Made by a program: the position numbers and the translations under genes | DNA from: CATQHL01 sp965204655 | GTDB lineage: Bacteria > Actinomycetota > Acidimicrobiia > Acidimicrobiales > CATQHL01 | DNA: 64,000 nucleotides | Assembly (NCBI GenBank): GCA_965204655.1 | Contig: OZ241998.1 | Location: forward strand, 1,364,001-1,428,000 | Reading direction: 5' to 3' | The notes under the pieces: model-generated | What the model saw: only the letters and a program-made list of their open reading frames with translations | Databases searched by the model: none | What the model was told of the DNA's origin: nothing | Shown here: positions 32,822 through 42,311 of the stretch, piece by piece | Position numbering within the stretch: position 1 is the stretch's first letter | Layout of the letters: each line of letters starts with the position of its first letter

Positions 32822-34228
32822 CTAGCCGTGCAGGGCGCGTCCGGTGAGCGACATGGCTGCCTCGCCGAAGAGTTCGCTCAACGTGGGGTGGGGCTGAACG
32901 AACCCGGCCACCTCCTCGGCGGTGGCCTCCCAGTTCACCGCCAGGTAGCCCTGCCCGAGTTGCTCGGTGGCCCAAGGCCCTGCTAAGTGCACACCCAGCA
33001 GGCGTCCCGCGCTGCCGTCGGGGTTGCGGGCAGCGACCAACTTCACGAAGCCCTCCGTCTCCCCCAGGATCATCGCTCGACCGTTGCTTGCGTAACGATG
33101 CTTAGAAACGACCACGTCACCGTGAACCTCCCGTGCGGCCGCTTCGGTCAGCCCCGCAAAGGCGACTTCGGGCCGGCAATAGATACACCAAGCCACCTTG
33201 GAGTAGTCCAGCGGCAGGGGGCGCTCCCCGCAAATGTCCCGCACCGCCAGGATGCCCTCGGCGAAGCCCACATGGGCGAGTTGAGGCGTGCCGATCAGAT
33301 CCCCTACGGCGTAGACCCCAGCCGCCGAGGTGCGGCAGAACTCGTCGGTCACCACGAAACCTCTCTCATCGAGCTCCACAGACGCCTCCTCCAAGCCGAG
33401 CCCATCGGTGAAGGGACGCCGTCCGACGCTAAGCACTACCAACTCCGCCCGCTTGGGATCTTTTCCGTTCAAGGCCACCTCCACCCCGTCGGAGGTGCTG
33501 ACGCAACCGAGCACTTCCGCGCCGGTCTCCACTGTGATGCCGCGTTTACGAAAGGACCCTTCTATCAGCCCGCTGACCTCTTCGTCTGCGTTGGCAAGCA
33601 ACCTCTCAAGCGTCTCCAGCACGGTCACCTCGCTGCCCATGTCGCCCAGCAAGGACGCAAACTCGCAGCCGATTGCGCCTCCGCCTACAACGACGGTCGA
33701 GCGCGGCACCGAAGACAAAGAGAGCAGTTCGTCGGAGGTCATCACACGTTTGCCGTCAACATCAAAACCCGCCAGAGAGCGCGGCACCGAACCGGTTGCC
33801 AGCACGACGTGTTCGCCAGAAACCGCGACGGGCTCTGTCTCGCCGCCGCCCGCCGACACCTCCACCCTGCAGCCCTCCAAGAGACGCCCGACACCCGAAT
33901 AGACGGTAATCCTGCGCTTCGCAAGCAGGCCTTCCAGGCCTGACGTCAACCTGTCAATGATCCCCTGCTTCCTCTTTTGTGCGGCAGCCATGTCAAGGCT
34001 CGGAGCAGAGGTCTGGATTCCGAACTCCTCTGCCTTTCCGACGGACCGGAACACTGCAGCAGTCTCTAGGAGTTCCTTCGCTGGAATGCAGCCAGCGTGC
34101 AAGCAGGTGCCCCCGGGTTTGGACTTCTCCACCAGCCCTACGTCCATCCCCAGACCTGCCCCGTACAAAGCAGCCGCATACCCCCCAGGACCGCCGCCGA
34201 CGACTACCAGTTGATGAGAGGCCACCAC
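32822..34228 (-). CDS. lpdA: Dihydrolipoyl dehydrogenase (E3)
   Basis: A 468-residue flavoprotein starting at GTG 34228. FAD motif VVVGGGPGGYAAALYGAGLG, redox-active disulfide C42/C47 (GGTCLHAGCIP), second nucleotide-binding motif VVVGGGAIGCEFASLLG, and the C-terminal HPTLSE histidine-glutamate pair that serves as base in the dimer partner. It reoxidises the lipoyl arm of E2 with NAD+. The 124 bp to the E2 gene (32698-32821) hold low-complexity GTC/GGC repeats and the E2 ribosome-binding site. Confidence 0.94.
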   Translation of the reverse strand: MVASHQLVVVGGGPGGYAAALYGAGLGMDVGLVEKSKPGGTCLHAGCIPAKELLETAAVFRSVGKAEEFGIQTSAPSLDMAAAQKRKQGIIDRLTSGLEGLLAKRRITVYSGVGRLLEGCRVEVSAGGGETEPVAVSGEHVVLATGSVPRSLAGFDVDGKRVMTSDELLSLSSVPRSTVVVGGGAIGCEFASLLGDMGSEVTVLETLERLLANADEEVSGLIEGSFRKRGITVETGAEVLGCVSTSDGVEVALNGKDPKRAELVVLSVGRRPFTDGLGLEEASVELDERGFVVTDEFCRTSAAGVYAVGDLIGTPQLAHVGFAEGILAVRDICGERPLPLDYSKVAWCIYCRPEVAFAGLTEAAAREVHGDVVVSKHRYASNGRAMILGETEGFVKLVAARNPDGSAGRLLGVHLAGPWATEQLGQGYLAVNWEATAEEVAGFVQPHPTLSELFGEAAMSLTGRALHG

Positions 34229-34289
34229 CTCAGCCTACCTATCGGAGTTCGGGGGGAAAGGCGGGAAACCCCGGAGGAGCAGGGAAGGA

Positions 34290-35555
34290 CTAGGGAAGAT
34301 AGTCCCTCGGGTTCACAGGGCGTCCTCCGATGCGGATCTCAAAATGAAGATGCGGGCCGAAGGAATGTCCTGTGTTGCCGACGTACCCGATCGTCTGACC
34401 GATGCTCACCGTGTTCCCCGAACTCACGGCGAACCCATTCATGTGGGCGTAGAGGGTGCTCGACCCCCCGCCATGGCTGATGATGACGGTTTTGCCATAG
34501 CCCCTGATCCAGCCGGCGTAGTCCACCCTCCCTCCCTCGGCTGCGGCGATCTTCGCGCCCGTATTGCCCGCTAGATCGATTCCCTGGTGGATACGTCCCC
34601 AGCGGGGCCCGTACTCGGAAGTCACCCTCCCGATGAGCGGCCAGCGGAACGCCATCGGTGGAATGGACACGCCGACGGAATCACAGTTCACCCAGGACCC
34701 GTCGGTGTCTAGCGGACTGCGGGGGTTGGCGAAGCAGATGGCTCGCAGGCGTTCCCTTTCCGCCGCTTCAAGCTCAATCACCTGCCGCCGCTCGGCGATG
34801 ATGGCCTCCACTTCGGCCTGAGCGGCTTCGATTTCGTCGATCTCCGCGTGCAGCTCCTCAATCCGTCTGTGCAGTTCCGTTTCCAGACGCCGCTGGCGCT
34901 CCTCCTTGTCACGCAAGACCTGCAGTTCCGCCTCCGCCTGAGCAACTATCCGCTCGCTGCGGGCGTACGCCTCCTCCAGCGCCTGCCGCGACAAACGGGC
35001 GTGATCCTCGGCGTCAGCCAGATTTTCTACCAGGGCCTTGTCGTGCTCGCCGATCATCACCATCAGCACGCGCCTTCCCTCGAGTTCAGCCGCTGTATCA
35101 ACCTCAAAGGGCAGATGGCCGCCTTGGCCTCCCAGGGAAACGTACATGCTGACCAGCCGCTTGGAGAGAATCTCACGCTGACGCACGAGCCTTTTTTCCG
35201 CTTCATCAAGCGCCAACTCGGCGGCGGCCAACTCAGCGGCGGCGCTCGTTTGTTCGTCCCGCAGTTGCCCTAGACGCTCGTTCTGGCGCAGTATCTCCAG
35301 CTCTAGACGGTCGATCTTCGCTTGGATTTCCTCGCTGCTGAGCTCGAGACCGCCGAGTTGCTCCGTCAGGCCGCTCTGGGACTCCGCAGCGGCTTCAAGG
35401 TCGGAACGCGCCTCGTTGAGCTCCTCGTCGTTCGCCAAGCGGTCCTGAAGGTAATCTTGGTCTTGGGAACTCTGGGCTCCGACGGCGAGCGCCGACGGCA
35501 GCGTTGCAACCAGAATTATGGAAATTACGGCCAGAATCCGTGTTCGCCCAAACAC
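34290..35555 (-). CDS. Secreted M23 peptidoglycan endopeptidase with coiled coil (EnvC/RipC-like)
   Basis: A 421-residue protein. Signal peptide ends at about ALAVGAQS (residue ~28). Residues ~35-270 form long coiled coils rich in Glu, Ala, Leu and Arg. The C-terminal ~130 residues are a peptidase M23 (LytM) domain with zinc ligands in HQGIDLAG (HxxxD) and HLHFEIRIGG (HxH), so it appears catalytically intact. Coiled coil plus LytM is the FtsEX-activated EnvC/RipC architecture used at division sites, though FtsEX is not encoded here. C906-type cysteines (ICFANP, VNCDS) may form a disulfide. Confidence 0.9.
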   Translation of the reverse strand: MFGRTRILAVISIILVATLPSALAVGAQSSQDQDYLQDRLANDEELNEARSDLEAAAESQSGLTEQLGGLELSSEEIQAKIDRLELEILRQNERLGQLRDEQTSAAAELAAAELALDEAEKRLVRQREILSKRLVSMYVSLGGQGGHLPFEVDTAAELEGRRVLMVMIGEHDKALVENLADAEDHARLSRQALEEAYARSERIVAQAEAELQVLRDKEERQRRLETELHRRIEELHAEIDEIEAAQAEVEAIIAERRQVIELEAAERERLRAICFANPRSPLDTDGSWVNCDSVGVSIPPMAFRWPLIGRVTSEYGPRWGRIHQGIDLAGNTGAKIAAAEGGRVDYAGWIRGYGKTVIISHGGGSSTLYAHMNGFAVSSGNTVSIGQTIGYVGNTGHSFGPHLHFEIRIGGRPVNPRDYLP

Positions 35556-35657
35556 TCTTTCGTCTGACCCACTTGCCTACGCAAAGGATAACAACACACG
35601 GCATGCGACGCAAGACTCAATTTGTTGTTAGGCAACGCGAGTTAACTTCAAAGGGCG

Positions 35658-35732
35658 TCAAGCCAGCCAAAGCCAGACGGCGAAAGCAACCAGGATGAGC
35701 AAGCCACACCCCAGAGTCAGAGCGATCAACAT
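35658..35732 (-). CDS. Candidate small membrane peptide, 24 aa
   Basis: From ATG 35732 (GGGGAG about 12 bp upstream) the frame encodes a 24-residue, almost completely hydrophobic peptide (MLIALTLGCGLLILVAFAVW plus LWLA). It lies in the 210-bp region between the divergent M23 and TIGR01777 genes. GTG 35744 would give 28 residues (adding MSTR). Composition is what a real single-pass microprotein would show, but such short frames also occur by chance in this size of gap. Confidence 0.3.
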   Translation of the reverse strand: MLIALTLGCGLLILVAFAVWLWLA

Positions 35733-35765
35733 TCGAGTGCTCACTCCCCAAACGCTAACGCTGAC

Positions 35766-36680
35766 ATGCCGATCGAACTAGAAAGCCCTGTCTGGATTGC
35801 CGGGAGCAGCGGCCTGATCGGAACGAGCTTGACGAACTCCCTGCGACGGCAAGGAGTTTCCGTACGGCGTCTGCTGCGCAGCGGTGCAACCCATCCGGAC
35901 GACATCCTCTGGAATCCCCGCTCCGGAGATTTGGACGCCTCGGCTCTGGAGGGGGCCGCCGCTCTCGTCAATCTGGCAGGCGCCGGAATCGGCGATAAGC
36001 GCTGGAGCGCTGCCCGCAAGCGTGAAATTGAAGAGAGCCGGGTCAAGGCCACAAAGCTCCTGGTAGACGGACTAAAGTCGCTCAATAATCCGCCCTGTGT
36101 TTTTGTGAGCGCCTCGGCGATCGGGTTCTACGGAGAGAGGGGCGGCGCTGAACTCACCGAAGCCGACGAGCCCGGCGAAGGGTTCATGGCGAGGGTCTGT
36201 GAACGATGGGAGGAGGCCGCCGACGGCGCTTCGGCAACCACCCGCACAGTGATGCTCCGCACTGGTCTCGTAACCACCGCTGCGGGTGGCTTCCTTCGCC
36301 GGCAACTGCCGCTTTTCAAATTGGGGCTGGGGGGGCGCCTGGGCTCACCGCACCGCTGGCTGAGTTGGATATCCCTACCGGATACGACGGCTGCAATAGA
36401 GAGGTTGCTCACTGTGAACATCTCAGGCCCGGTGAACCTGACCGCCCCCAATCCGGTGACCAACTCGGAGTTCACGCGAGCTCTAGGACGCGCTCTGCGG
36501 CGTCCGGCTGTGATTCCCACCCCGAAGGCGGCAGTGGCCATGCTCCTAGGGTCTGAAGCGGTCGCATCTCTCACCGAGAGCGCCAAAGTGCTGCCGGCAA
36601 AGCTCATCGGAGACGGGTTCGAGTTCAAACACCCCCACTTACAGAACGCACTCGCCGACGCCCTCGGAGTCCGCACCTGA
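35766..36680 (+). CDS. TIGR01777 family SDR/epimerase
   Basis: A 304-residue atypical SDR. The N-terminal Rossmann motif is WIAGSSGLIGTSLTNSL; the TIGR01777 hallmark NLAGAGIGDKRWSAARKREI and the downstream SRVKATKLLVDGL are clear, as is SASAIGFYGERG. The C-terminus matches the DUF1731-type tail (PKAAVAMLLGSEA to HPHLQNAL). Related to E. coli YfcH and plant and cyanobacterial cell-division-associated proteins of unknown activity. Start at ATG 35766 with no strong Shine-Dalgarno sequence. Confidence 0.88.
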   Translation: MPIELESPVWIAGSSGLIGTSLTNSLRRQGVSVRRLLRSGATHPDDILWNPRSGDLDASALEGAAALVNLAGAGIGDKRWSAARKREIEESRVKATKLLVDGLKSLNNPPCVFVSASAIGFYGERGGAELTEADEPGEGFMARVCERWEEAADGASATTRTVMLRTGLVTTAAGGFLRRQLPLFKLGLGGRLGSPHRWLSWISLPDTTAAIERLLTVNISGPVNLTAPNPVTNSEFTRALGRALRRPAVIPTPKAAVAMLLGSEAVASLTESAKVLPAKLIGDGFEFKHPHLQNALADALGVRT

Positions 36681-36743
36681 GAATTCCGCCGCGGGCCGGA
36701 AGATCTCCGCAGCCCCCAGCAAATATCAGCGCCGGCACTAGAC

Positions 36744-36773
36744 GGGGGCTCCTGCCCCTAAGACCCCCCCCCC
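36744..36773. terminator. Weak hairpin and C10 tract between convergent genes
   Basis: GGGGC TCCT GCCCC (36745-36758) can form a 5-bp stem between the TIGR01777 gene and the end of rel. It is followed by an uninterrupted run of ten cytosines (36764-36773). No T tract on the plus strand. The C10 run is a slippage-prone site. Confidence 0.35.
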
Positions 36774-36785
36774 AGGCGGCTCAGC

Positions 36786-39050
36786 TCAACTGCGGGAACC
36801 CCCCAGAACTCGATAGGCGTCGTAAACGCTGTCAATCCGACGCACGGCCCTCAGTATTGAGACGATCTGAGCCCCGTCAGCGAGTTCAAGGACGAACCGC
36901 ATAGTCGACGCTCCGTCCGCGCCGGCGCGGGCGGTGACCCCGGTGATATTCACGTTCTGTTCAGAAATCGCCGCGGTGATGTCACGCAGCAAGTGAGGGC
37001 GGTCTAGAGCCCGCACCTCAATCTCCGCAGCGAAGGCGGTGGAGATCCCCTCTTCCCATTCCACGTCCATGATCCGGCCGGACTCCGCGTCCAGCGCCAC
37101 CGCGTTGACGCAGTCGGATCGGTGGATGGACACGCCGCGCCCTCTAGTCACGAAGCCGATGATCTCGTCGGGAGGCACCGGAGTACAGCACTTGGCCAGC
37201 CGCACCCAGACGTCTCCTAGACCTTCCACGTGTACACCCGCTTCGGCTGCCCGAGACGAGCGCTGGCGGCGGGGGCGCAGCACGGTGGAGGAAACCCGTT
37301 CGGGGCTTTCCTCGTCGCCGCGCAGTTTGCGCGCCAACTTGGCAACCACCGAACTACCCGAAATCACGTTTTCGCCTATCGCAATGAAGAGCGTCTCCCT
37401 GTCGGCGTACTTGAGTTCCTCGGCCAGCGCTCCGAGGGCGTCCGACTTCAAAGAGGGGGCAACCGGCAGCGACTGCCGGCGGAGTTCACCCATCACTTCC
37501 TCTCTGCCGCGATTGAGGGACTCCACACGACGTTCTCGTGAGAACCACTGACGAATACGACTGCGAGCCCGATTGGTCACGACAAACTGCAGCCAGTCCC
37601 GCGTAGGCCCCGCGTCGGGATCCTTGGAGGTCATCACCTCCACGGTGTCGCCTGAATCCAGCCTGACCGAGAGCGCTGCCAGCCGACCGTTCACGCGCGC
37701 CCCCACGCAGCCATGCCCGACTTCGGTGTGAATGGCGTACGCAAAGTCCACCGGAGTGGCGCCCCGAGGGAGGGCAATCACGTTCCCCTGCGGAGTAAAC
37801 ACGAACACCTCATCCTGTTCGAGTTCTAGCTTCAGGTCGCTCAGGAAGTGATCAGGATCGTCGGCGTCCTCCGACCAGTCCACCAGCCTGCTCAACCAGG
37901 CCAGACCTCCGTTTTGGTCGGTCTCCTTATAGTCCCAGTGGGAAGCCACCCCGTGCTCGGCGCGCTCGTGCATCTCTCCTGTACGGATCTGAACTTCTAT
38001 GACCTTGCCCTGCGGCCCCACCACCGACGTGTGCAAGCTCTGATAGAGGTTGAACTTGGGCATCGCTATGTAGTCCTTGAAGCGCCCCTGCACAGGCCGC
38101 CAGATGGAGTGGATCGAGCCCAACGCCGCGTAACACTCCCGAACACCTTCCACCACTATGCGGATGCCCACGAGGTCATATATTTCGTGAAACTCGCGGT
38201 TCTTGAGCACCATCTTCTCGTAGATGCTCCAGAGATGCTTGGGCCGCCCCTCTACCCTCGCCCCGATGCCGATCTCTTCAAGGCGGGAGGTAAGGATTAC
38301 GACGAGTTGATCCACGTAAAGGTTGCGCTCTGGGGAGCGCTCTTCCACGAGTTGGTCGATCTGCGCGTACCACTTGGGGTGGAGGGCGGCGAAGGCCAGG
38401 TCTTCGAGTTGACCCTTGAGTTCCTGCATGCCCAGACGATGAGCAAGCGGGGCGTAGACGTCGATCGTCTCCTGGGAGGTCCTCTGCTGCTTCTCGGGAG
38501 AAAGCGCCGCCAGGGTGTACATGTTGTGCAGACGGTCTGCGAGTTTGATGATGAGGACTCTCAGGTCCTTGGCCATCGACACCACCATCTTGCGCATAGA
38601 GGCGGCCTGATGCCCTTCGCTCCCCGCGAAGGACACCTTGTCTAGCTTCGTTACGCCGTCCACCAAGAGCGCCAGTTCCTCCCCGAACACCTGGGAAACC
38701 TCCTCAAGGTCTACGTCGGTGTCTTCAACCACGTCGTGGAGCAGAGCCGCAGCCAGCGACACGTCGTCGAGTCCTAGACGCGCCACAATTCTGGCCACGT
38801 TCAGAGGGTGTTCAATGAACGGCTCACCCGACTTGCGGCGTTGATTGTCATGCGCACTAGCCGACCAGGCGAAAGCCCGTTCTATGAGGCTGGTGTCGGC
38901 GGAGGGGTGTCTTTCCAGATATTCCCTCAGCAAGGTCTCCAAACCAATCCCAACCGAGTTCGGCCCCCAGGCAGGCGCCCTCACCGACGAAGCGCCGGGC
39001 GTCTCCGCGGCGTCCGGTTTCAGAAGTCCCGTTGTGGCGGCGCCGCTCAC
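36786..39050 (-). CDS. rel: Bifunctional (p)ppGpp synthetase/hydrolase Rel
   Basis: A 754-residue RSH protein. The HD hydrolase domain (about 50-190) has FIEHPLNVARIV and HDVVEDTD, so hydrolase residues are kept; the synthetase domain follows with KLADRLHNMYTL and the motif GRPKHLWSIYEKM; then TGS (VFTPQGNVIALPRGATPVDF), a zinc-finger-like CCTPVPPDEI region and a C-terminal ACT domain (ALDRPHLLRDITAAIS). GTG 39050 overlaps the apt stop. It governs the stringent response on ribosomes. The gene order apt-rel after secDF is the same as in mycobacteria. Confidence 0.95.
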   Translation of the reverse strand: MSGAATTGLLKPDAAETPGASSVRAPAWGPNSVGIGLETLLREYLERHPSADTSLIERAFAWSASAHDNQRRKSGEPFIEHPLNVARIVARLGLDDVSLAAALLHDVVEDTDVDLEEVSQVFGEELALLVDGVTKLDKVSFAGSEGHQAASMRKMVVSMAKDLRVLIIKLADRLHNMYTLAALSPEKQQRTSQETIDVYAPLAHRLGMQELKGQLEDLAFAALHPKWYAQIDQLVEERSPERNLYVDQLVVILTSRLEEIGIGARVEGRPKHLWSIYEKMVLKNREFHEIYDLVGIRIVVEGVRECYAALGSIHSIWRPVQGRFKDYIAMPKFNLYQSLHTSVVGPQGKVIEVQIRTGEMHERAEHGVASHWDYKETDQNGGLAWLSRLVDWSEDADDPDHFLSDLKLELEQDEVFVFTPQGNVIALPRGATPVDFAYAIHTEVGHGCVGARVNGRLAALSVRLDSGDTVEVMTSKDPDAGPTRDWLQFVVTNRARSRIRQWFSRERRVESLNRGREEVMGELRRQSLPVAPSLKSDALGALAEELKYADRETLFIAIGENVISGSSVVAKLARKLRGDEESPERVSSTVLRPRRQRSSRAAEAGVHVEGLGDVWVRLAKCCTPVPPDEIIGFVTRGRGVSIHRSDCVNAVALDAESGRIMDVEWEEGISTAFAAEIEVRALDRPHLLRDITAAISEQNVNITGVTARAGADGASTMRFVLELADGAQIVSILRAVRRIDSVYDAYRVLGGSRS

Positions 39051-39589
39051 GAGTACTTGACCAGCGACTCGGATCGGCGCCCCGCCAGACGCTCCCGACC
39101 CTTCAAGAAAGTGAGCTCAATGAGAAAAGTGCACCCCACGACCTTTCCCCCCGCACTTTCCAACAGCGAACAGGTGGCGGCGGCTGTTCCGCCGGTGGCC
39201 AGAACGTCGTCCACCACCAATAGACGGCAGCCCGAAGCCACTGCGTCAACGTGCATCTCAAGGCGGTCCTGGCCGTACTCCAACTCGTAGTCCACCCCGA
39301 GCGTGGCTGCGGGAAGTTTCCCCGGCTTGCGTATAGGCACGAAACCCACGCCCAGGCGTTCAGCCACCGCAACGCCGAAGACGAAGCCCCTAGCCTCTGC
39401 AGCCGCCACCAGATCTACTCCTATATCGGCGAACGGTTCCGCAAGCGCACCCACGCCGGCTGACAAGGCCGCCGGGTCGGACAGCACCGGAGTGATGTCC
39501 TTGAAGAGCACGCCTGGTGCAGGGAAGTCCGGAATGTCCCTTACAAGCGACCTGATCCAAGCCTCCACGGAGGCCTCTGGAGAGTTCAC
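39047..39589 (-). CDS. apt: Adenine phosphoribosyltransferase
   Basis: A 180-residue type I PRTase. The PRPP-binding motif is LLVVDDVLATGGTAAAT; the family N-terminal hood is DIPDFPAPGVLFKDITPVL; AAEARGFVFG and PIRKPGKLPA are typical. GTG 39589 overlaps the secF stop (GTGA). It salvages adenine to AMP in the cytoplasm. Confidence 0.95.
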   Translation of the reverse strand: MNSPEASVEAWIRSLVRDIPDFPAPGVLFKDITPVLSDPAALSAGVGALAEPFADIGVDLVAAAEARGFVFGVAVAERLGVGFVPIRKPGKLPAATLGVDYELEYGQDRLEMHVDAVASGCRLLVVDDVLATGGTAAATCSLLESAGGKVVGCTFLIELTFLKGRERLAGRRSESLVKYS

Positions 39590-40728
39590 TTGCGCTTCTT
39601 CTTGCGCGGGCGGGGAGGGTGGGTGCGCTGGGTCGTGATCTGCGTCTCGGAGACCGGCCCTTTGAACGAGCGTCCCCCTTTCGGCCGGGATGCGGGCAAC
39701 CGCCCGGGCGGGCGGGCGGCGGGCGCAGCATCGTCGGGGGCTTCGGCCGAAGAGCCGATGCGCTCACCGGTAACGCGTCCATGCATCCATGCCAAGGCCG
39801 GAGTCGCCACGAACAGGGAGGAGTAGGTGCCGGCTAAGAGTCCGATGAGCAGGGCCAGAGAAAACTCCTGCAGGGTCACCGCACCCAGCACGAAACGTCC
39901 GATGATGAGCAAGGAGAGCACTGGCAGAACGGAGGTGATCGTGGTGTTCACCGAGCGCATGAACACCTCGTTGGTGGAACGTACGATGATGACCTGATAA
40001 GGGTCGTTGAGTCGGTTGGAGTTGTCGCGAATCTTGTCGAAGACCACCAGCGTGTCGTAGAGGGAGTAGGCCAAGATGGTCAAGAAGGCGATGACGGTTG
40101 CGGGGGTGACTTCTATCCCGAAGAGGGCGTAGACGCCCACGGTAACGACTATGTCGTGACCGACGGCTAAAAGCGCCGCCAGGGACATCTTCCACTCCAG
40201 ACGCAGCCAGATGTAGATGGCTATGACTACGAAGAAAACGATCAGCGCCAGACGCGCCGAATTGGTGACCCTCCCCCCCCAGGAGGCTCCCACGGCGGAC
40301 GTGGAAACGTCGCTGCTTTCAAGCCCCCCTAACTCGGCGAGCGCACGCTTCACGGCTTCAACTTCTGCCGTGTCGCGCGCCGAGAGTTCGGCGCGCACGC
40401 GTGTGGTTCCACCGGCGAGTTGCTGAATGCGGGAGTCGGCGTGCCCCAAGGGGGCCAGACTCTCACGCACCTCGGCAACGCTTACGTCTCCTAGTTGGGC
40501 TTCCCAGGTCACCCCGCCCTCAAATTCGATCCCCAGGTTCAGACCTCGGAAAATCCAGGCTCCGCCGGCTGCGAGCAGCACAATCACAGAAAGCACAAGA
40601 GAGCGCCGCCAGAGGCGGGCGAAGTCGAAGTTGACATCGTTGCGGTAAAGGCGCAGCAGTTTCGAACGTATCCCTCCGGAGGGCCGGACGGAGCCAGCGG
40701 AACCCTGCGGTGGGTTTTCAGCTCTCAT
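39586..40728 (-). CDS. secF: Protein translocase accessory subunit SecF
   Basis: A 380-residue RND-type membrane protein. The first helix is followed by a periplasmic domain beginning LNLGIEFEGGVTWEAQL (the FxGG motif), then helices with FLTILAYSLYDTLVVFDKIR and EVFMRSVNTTITSVLP, both diagnostic for SecF. The C-terminal ~55 residues are a disordered basic tail ending RPRKKKRK. The start overlaps the secD stop. SecDF uses the proton gradient to pull secreted proteins out. Confidence 0.95.
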   Translation of the reverse strand: MRAENPPQGSAGSVRPSGGIRSKLLRLYRNDVNFDFARLWRRSLVLSVIVLLAAGGAWIFRGLNLGIEFEGGVTWEAQLGDVSVAEVRESLAPLGHADSRIQQLAGGTTRVRAELSARDTAEVEAVKRALAELGGLESSDVSTSAVGASWGGRVTNSARLALIVFFVVIAIYIWLRLEWKMSLAALLAVGHDIVVTVGVYALFGIEVTPATVIAFLTILAYSLYDTLVVFDKIRDNSNRLNDPYQVIIVRSTNEVFMRSVNTTITSVLPVLSLLIIGRFVLGAVTLQEFSLALLIGLLAGTYSSLFVATPALAWMHGRVTGERIGSSAEAPDDAAPAARPPGRLPASRPKGGRSFKGPVSETQITTQRTHPPRPRKKKRK

Positions 40729-42272
40729 GTGCCCCGGGTGAGGGTCGCGGGGGACTGCGGCATCCCCATCAAGGAAGGACGTTGCTGCGTACGCCGTGCA
40801 AGTATCCGAACCACCGGTCGCAGGAAGAAGTAGGTGGCGACCAAGTCGAGGATGGAGGCGATCCCCAGCATGACAGCAAAGCCCCTAACCGACCCGATGG
40901 TCAGCAGCCAGAGTATCGCCGCCCCGATGAGCGTGGCCAGATTGGCCCAGAAGATCGTCTTGAACGCCACAGGAAAAGCCTGATCTACTGCGCTCCGCAA
41001 CGTACGCCCGCGGCGGATGTCTTCCTTCAGATGTTCGAAATAGACGACGTTGGAGTCCAGGGATACACCGATGGCCACGATCAATCCGGTCACCCCGGCG
41101 AGGGTCAGAGCCAGCCCGCGAGTGCTCGAAAGGAAGGAGAGCACCACCCACAGAAGCGTCCCGGACACGGCCAAACTGCCTATGGCGGCCAGCCCCAAGA
41201 AACGGTAGTAGGCCAGCATGTAGACGGCGACCAGCACGAGGCCGATGATTCCGGCGACGACGCCGGCCTGCAGATCGTCACGCCCCAGAGTGGCGGAAAC
41301 CGTGCGCACAAGCCCAGATTCGGCAGGGTCCGCGAATCTCAGAGGCAGAGCCCCGTAGTCCAGCACGAGGGCGAGTTCACGCGCTTCCTGCTCCGTGAAG
41401 GCGCCGCTGATGATTACGTTGTCGCGTTCAAACGTCGGCGAATTGACCGAAGGCGCCGATTGCACCGTTTGGTCAAGCACGACCGCTAGCCGCCCGCTGG
41501 CGGTGACGTTTTCTCCAGTACTAACGTCGCGCGTAGGGACGCCCGGACACACCAGCGGATCGGCGTTGTAACAGGTGCTTGCCGCTTCATTGAACTTGTC
41601 TATGCCGTCCGGGCCGGCACGTACGGTCAGTCTTACAAACCACTGGACGCTCTCCAAGACAGCCTGAGCACTCTCCAGGGCAGCCCCTGTGAACAAGGCC
41701 GGCCCTAGCCGGTAATAGGACTTCTGACCGTCCACTCCTTCGCCCGCCAGTATCACTTCAAGGTCGGGGTCGTCGGCTTCGGGGGGCGTTACGACACCTC
41801 TATAGAGGTCGGATTCGAGCAGGTTGTCCAGCACGTCGTCGGCGGTTTCTTCCTCGCCGGGGGCTGTCTCATCTTCCGACGCCGCCTCGCGCTCTTCCCG
41901 CAGCGCCGCCAGTTCGTCTACATACCCCTGGGGAATCGGGCCGTCCAGCACCGGGCGGAACCGGAGTTCGGCTGTCTGACCGATCAGGTTCACTGCCCTC
42001 TCTTGATCCTCTACCCCCGGAAGTTGCGCGACGATGGAGGTGCCTTGCAGCGTTATGTCGGGCTCGGCTACTCCTAAGGCGTCTACACGGGTGCGGATGA
42101 TTTCCAGTGCCTGCTCAAGCGCTTCGGGGGTGGCTTGTGAAGCGTCCTCCGGCTGCAGGACGACCTCCACGCCGCCTTGCAGGTCGAGACCTAGCAGCGG
42201 AACCTGTCCCGTCACGAGGTTGCCGACCAAGAATCCCGCGACCACCACCCCGATACCAATGAGGGAGCGCAC
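40725..42272 (-). CDS. secD: Protein translocase accessory subunit SecD
   Basis: A 515-residue SecD. GTG 42272 follows GGAGG at good spacing. The first helix leads into LLGLDLQGGVEVVLQP (the DLQGG motif), a large periplasmic domain with an acidic low-complexity insert (AASEDETAPGEEETADD), and a C-terminal six-helix block with LVLDYGALPLRF and LAGVTGLIVAIGVSLDSNVV. It is the partner of SecF; the two genes overlap. Confidence 0.95.
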   Translation of the reverse strand: MRSLIGIGVVVAGFLVGNLVTGQVPLLGLDLQGGVEVVLQPEDASQATPEALEQALEIIRTRVDALGVAEPDITLQGTSIVAQLPGVEDQERAVNLIGQTAELRFRPVLDGPIPQGYVDELAALREEREAASEDETAPGEEETADDVLDNLLESDLYRGVVTPPEADDPDLEVILAGEGVDGQKSYYRLGPALFTGAALESAQAVLESVQWFVRLTVRAGPDGIDKFNEAASTCYNADPLVCPGVPTRDVSTGENVTASGRLAVVLDQTVQSAPSVNSPTFERDNVIISGAFTEQEARELALVLDYGALPLRFADPAESGLVRTVSATLGRDDLQAGVVAGIIGLVLVAVYMLAYYRFLGLAAIGSLAVSGTLLWVVLSFLSSTRGLALTLAGVTGLIVAIGVSLDSNVVYFEHLKEDIRRGRTLRSAVDQAFPVAFKTIFWANLATLIGAAILWLLTIGSVRGFAVMLGIASILDLVATYFFLRPVVRILARRTQQRPSLMGMPQSPATLTRGT

Positions 42273-42311
42273 CGAACGCCTCCGAAGGATCAGCCAGAGG
42301 CTTCCAGCCGG

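Noticed and set aside
32987..33943. Plus-strand open frame of 318 codons opposite lpdA
   Set aside because: Antisense to dihydrolipoyl dehydrogenase; no recognisable protein features.
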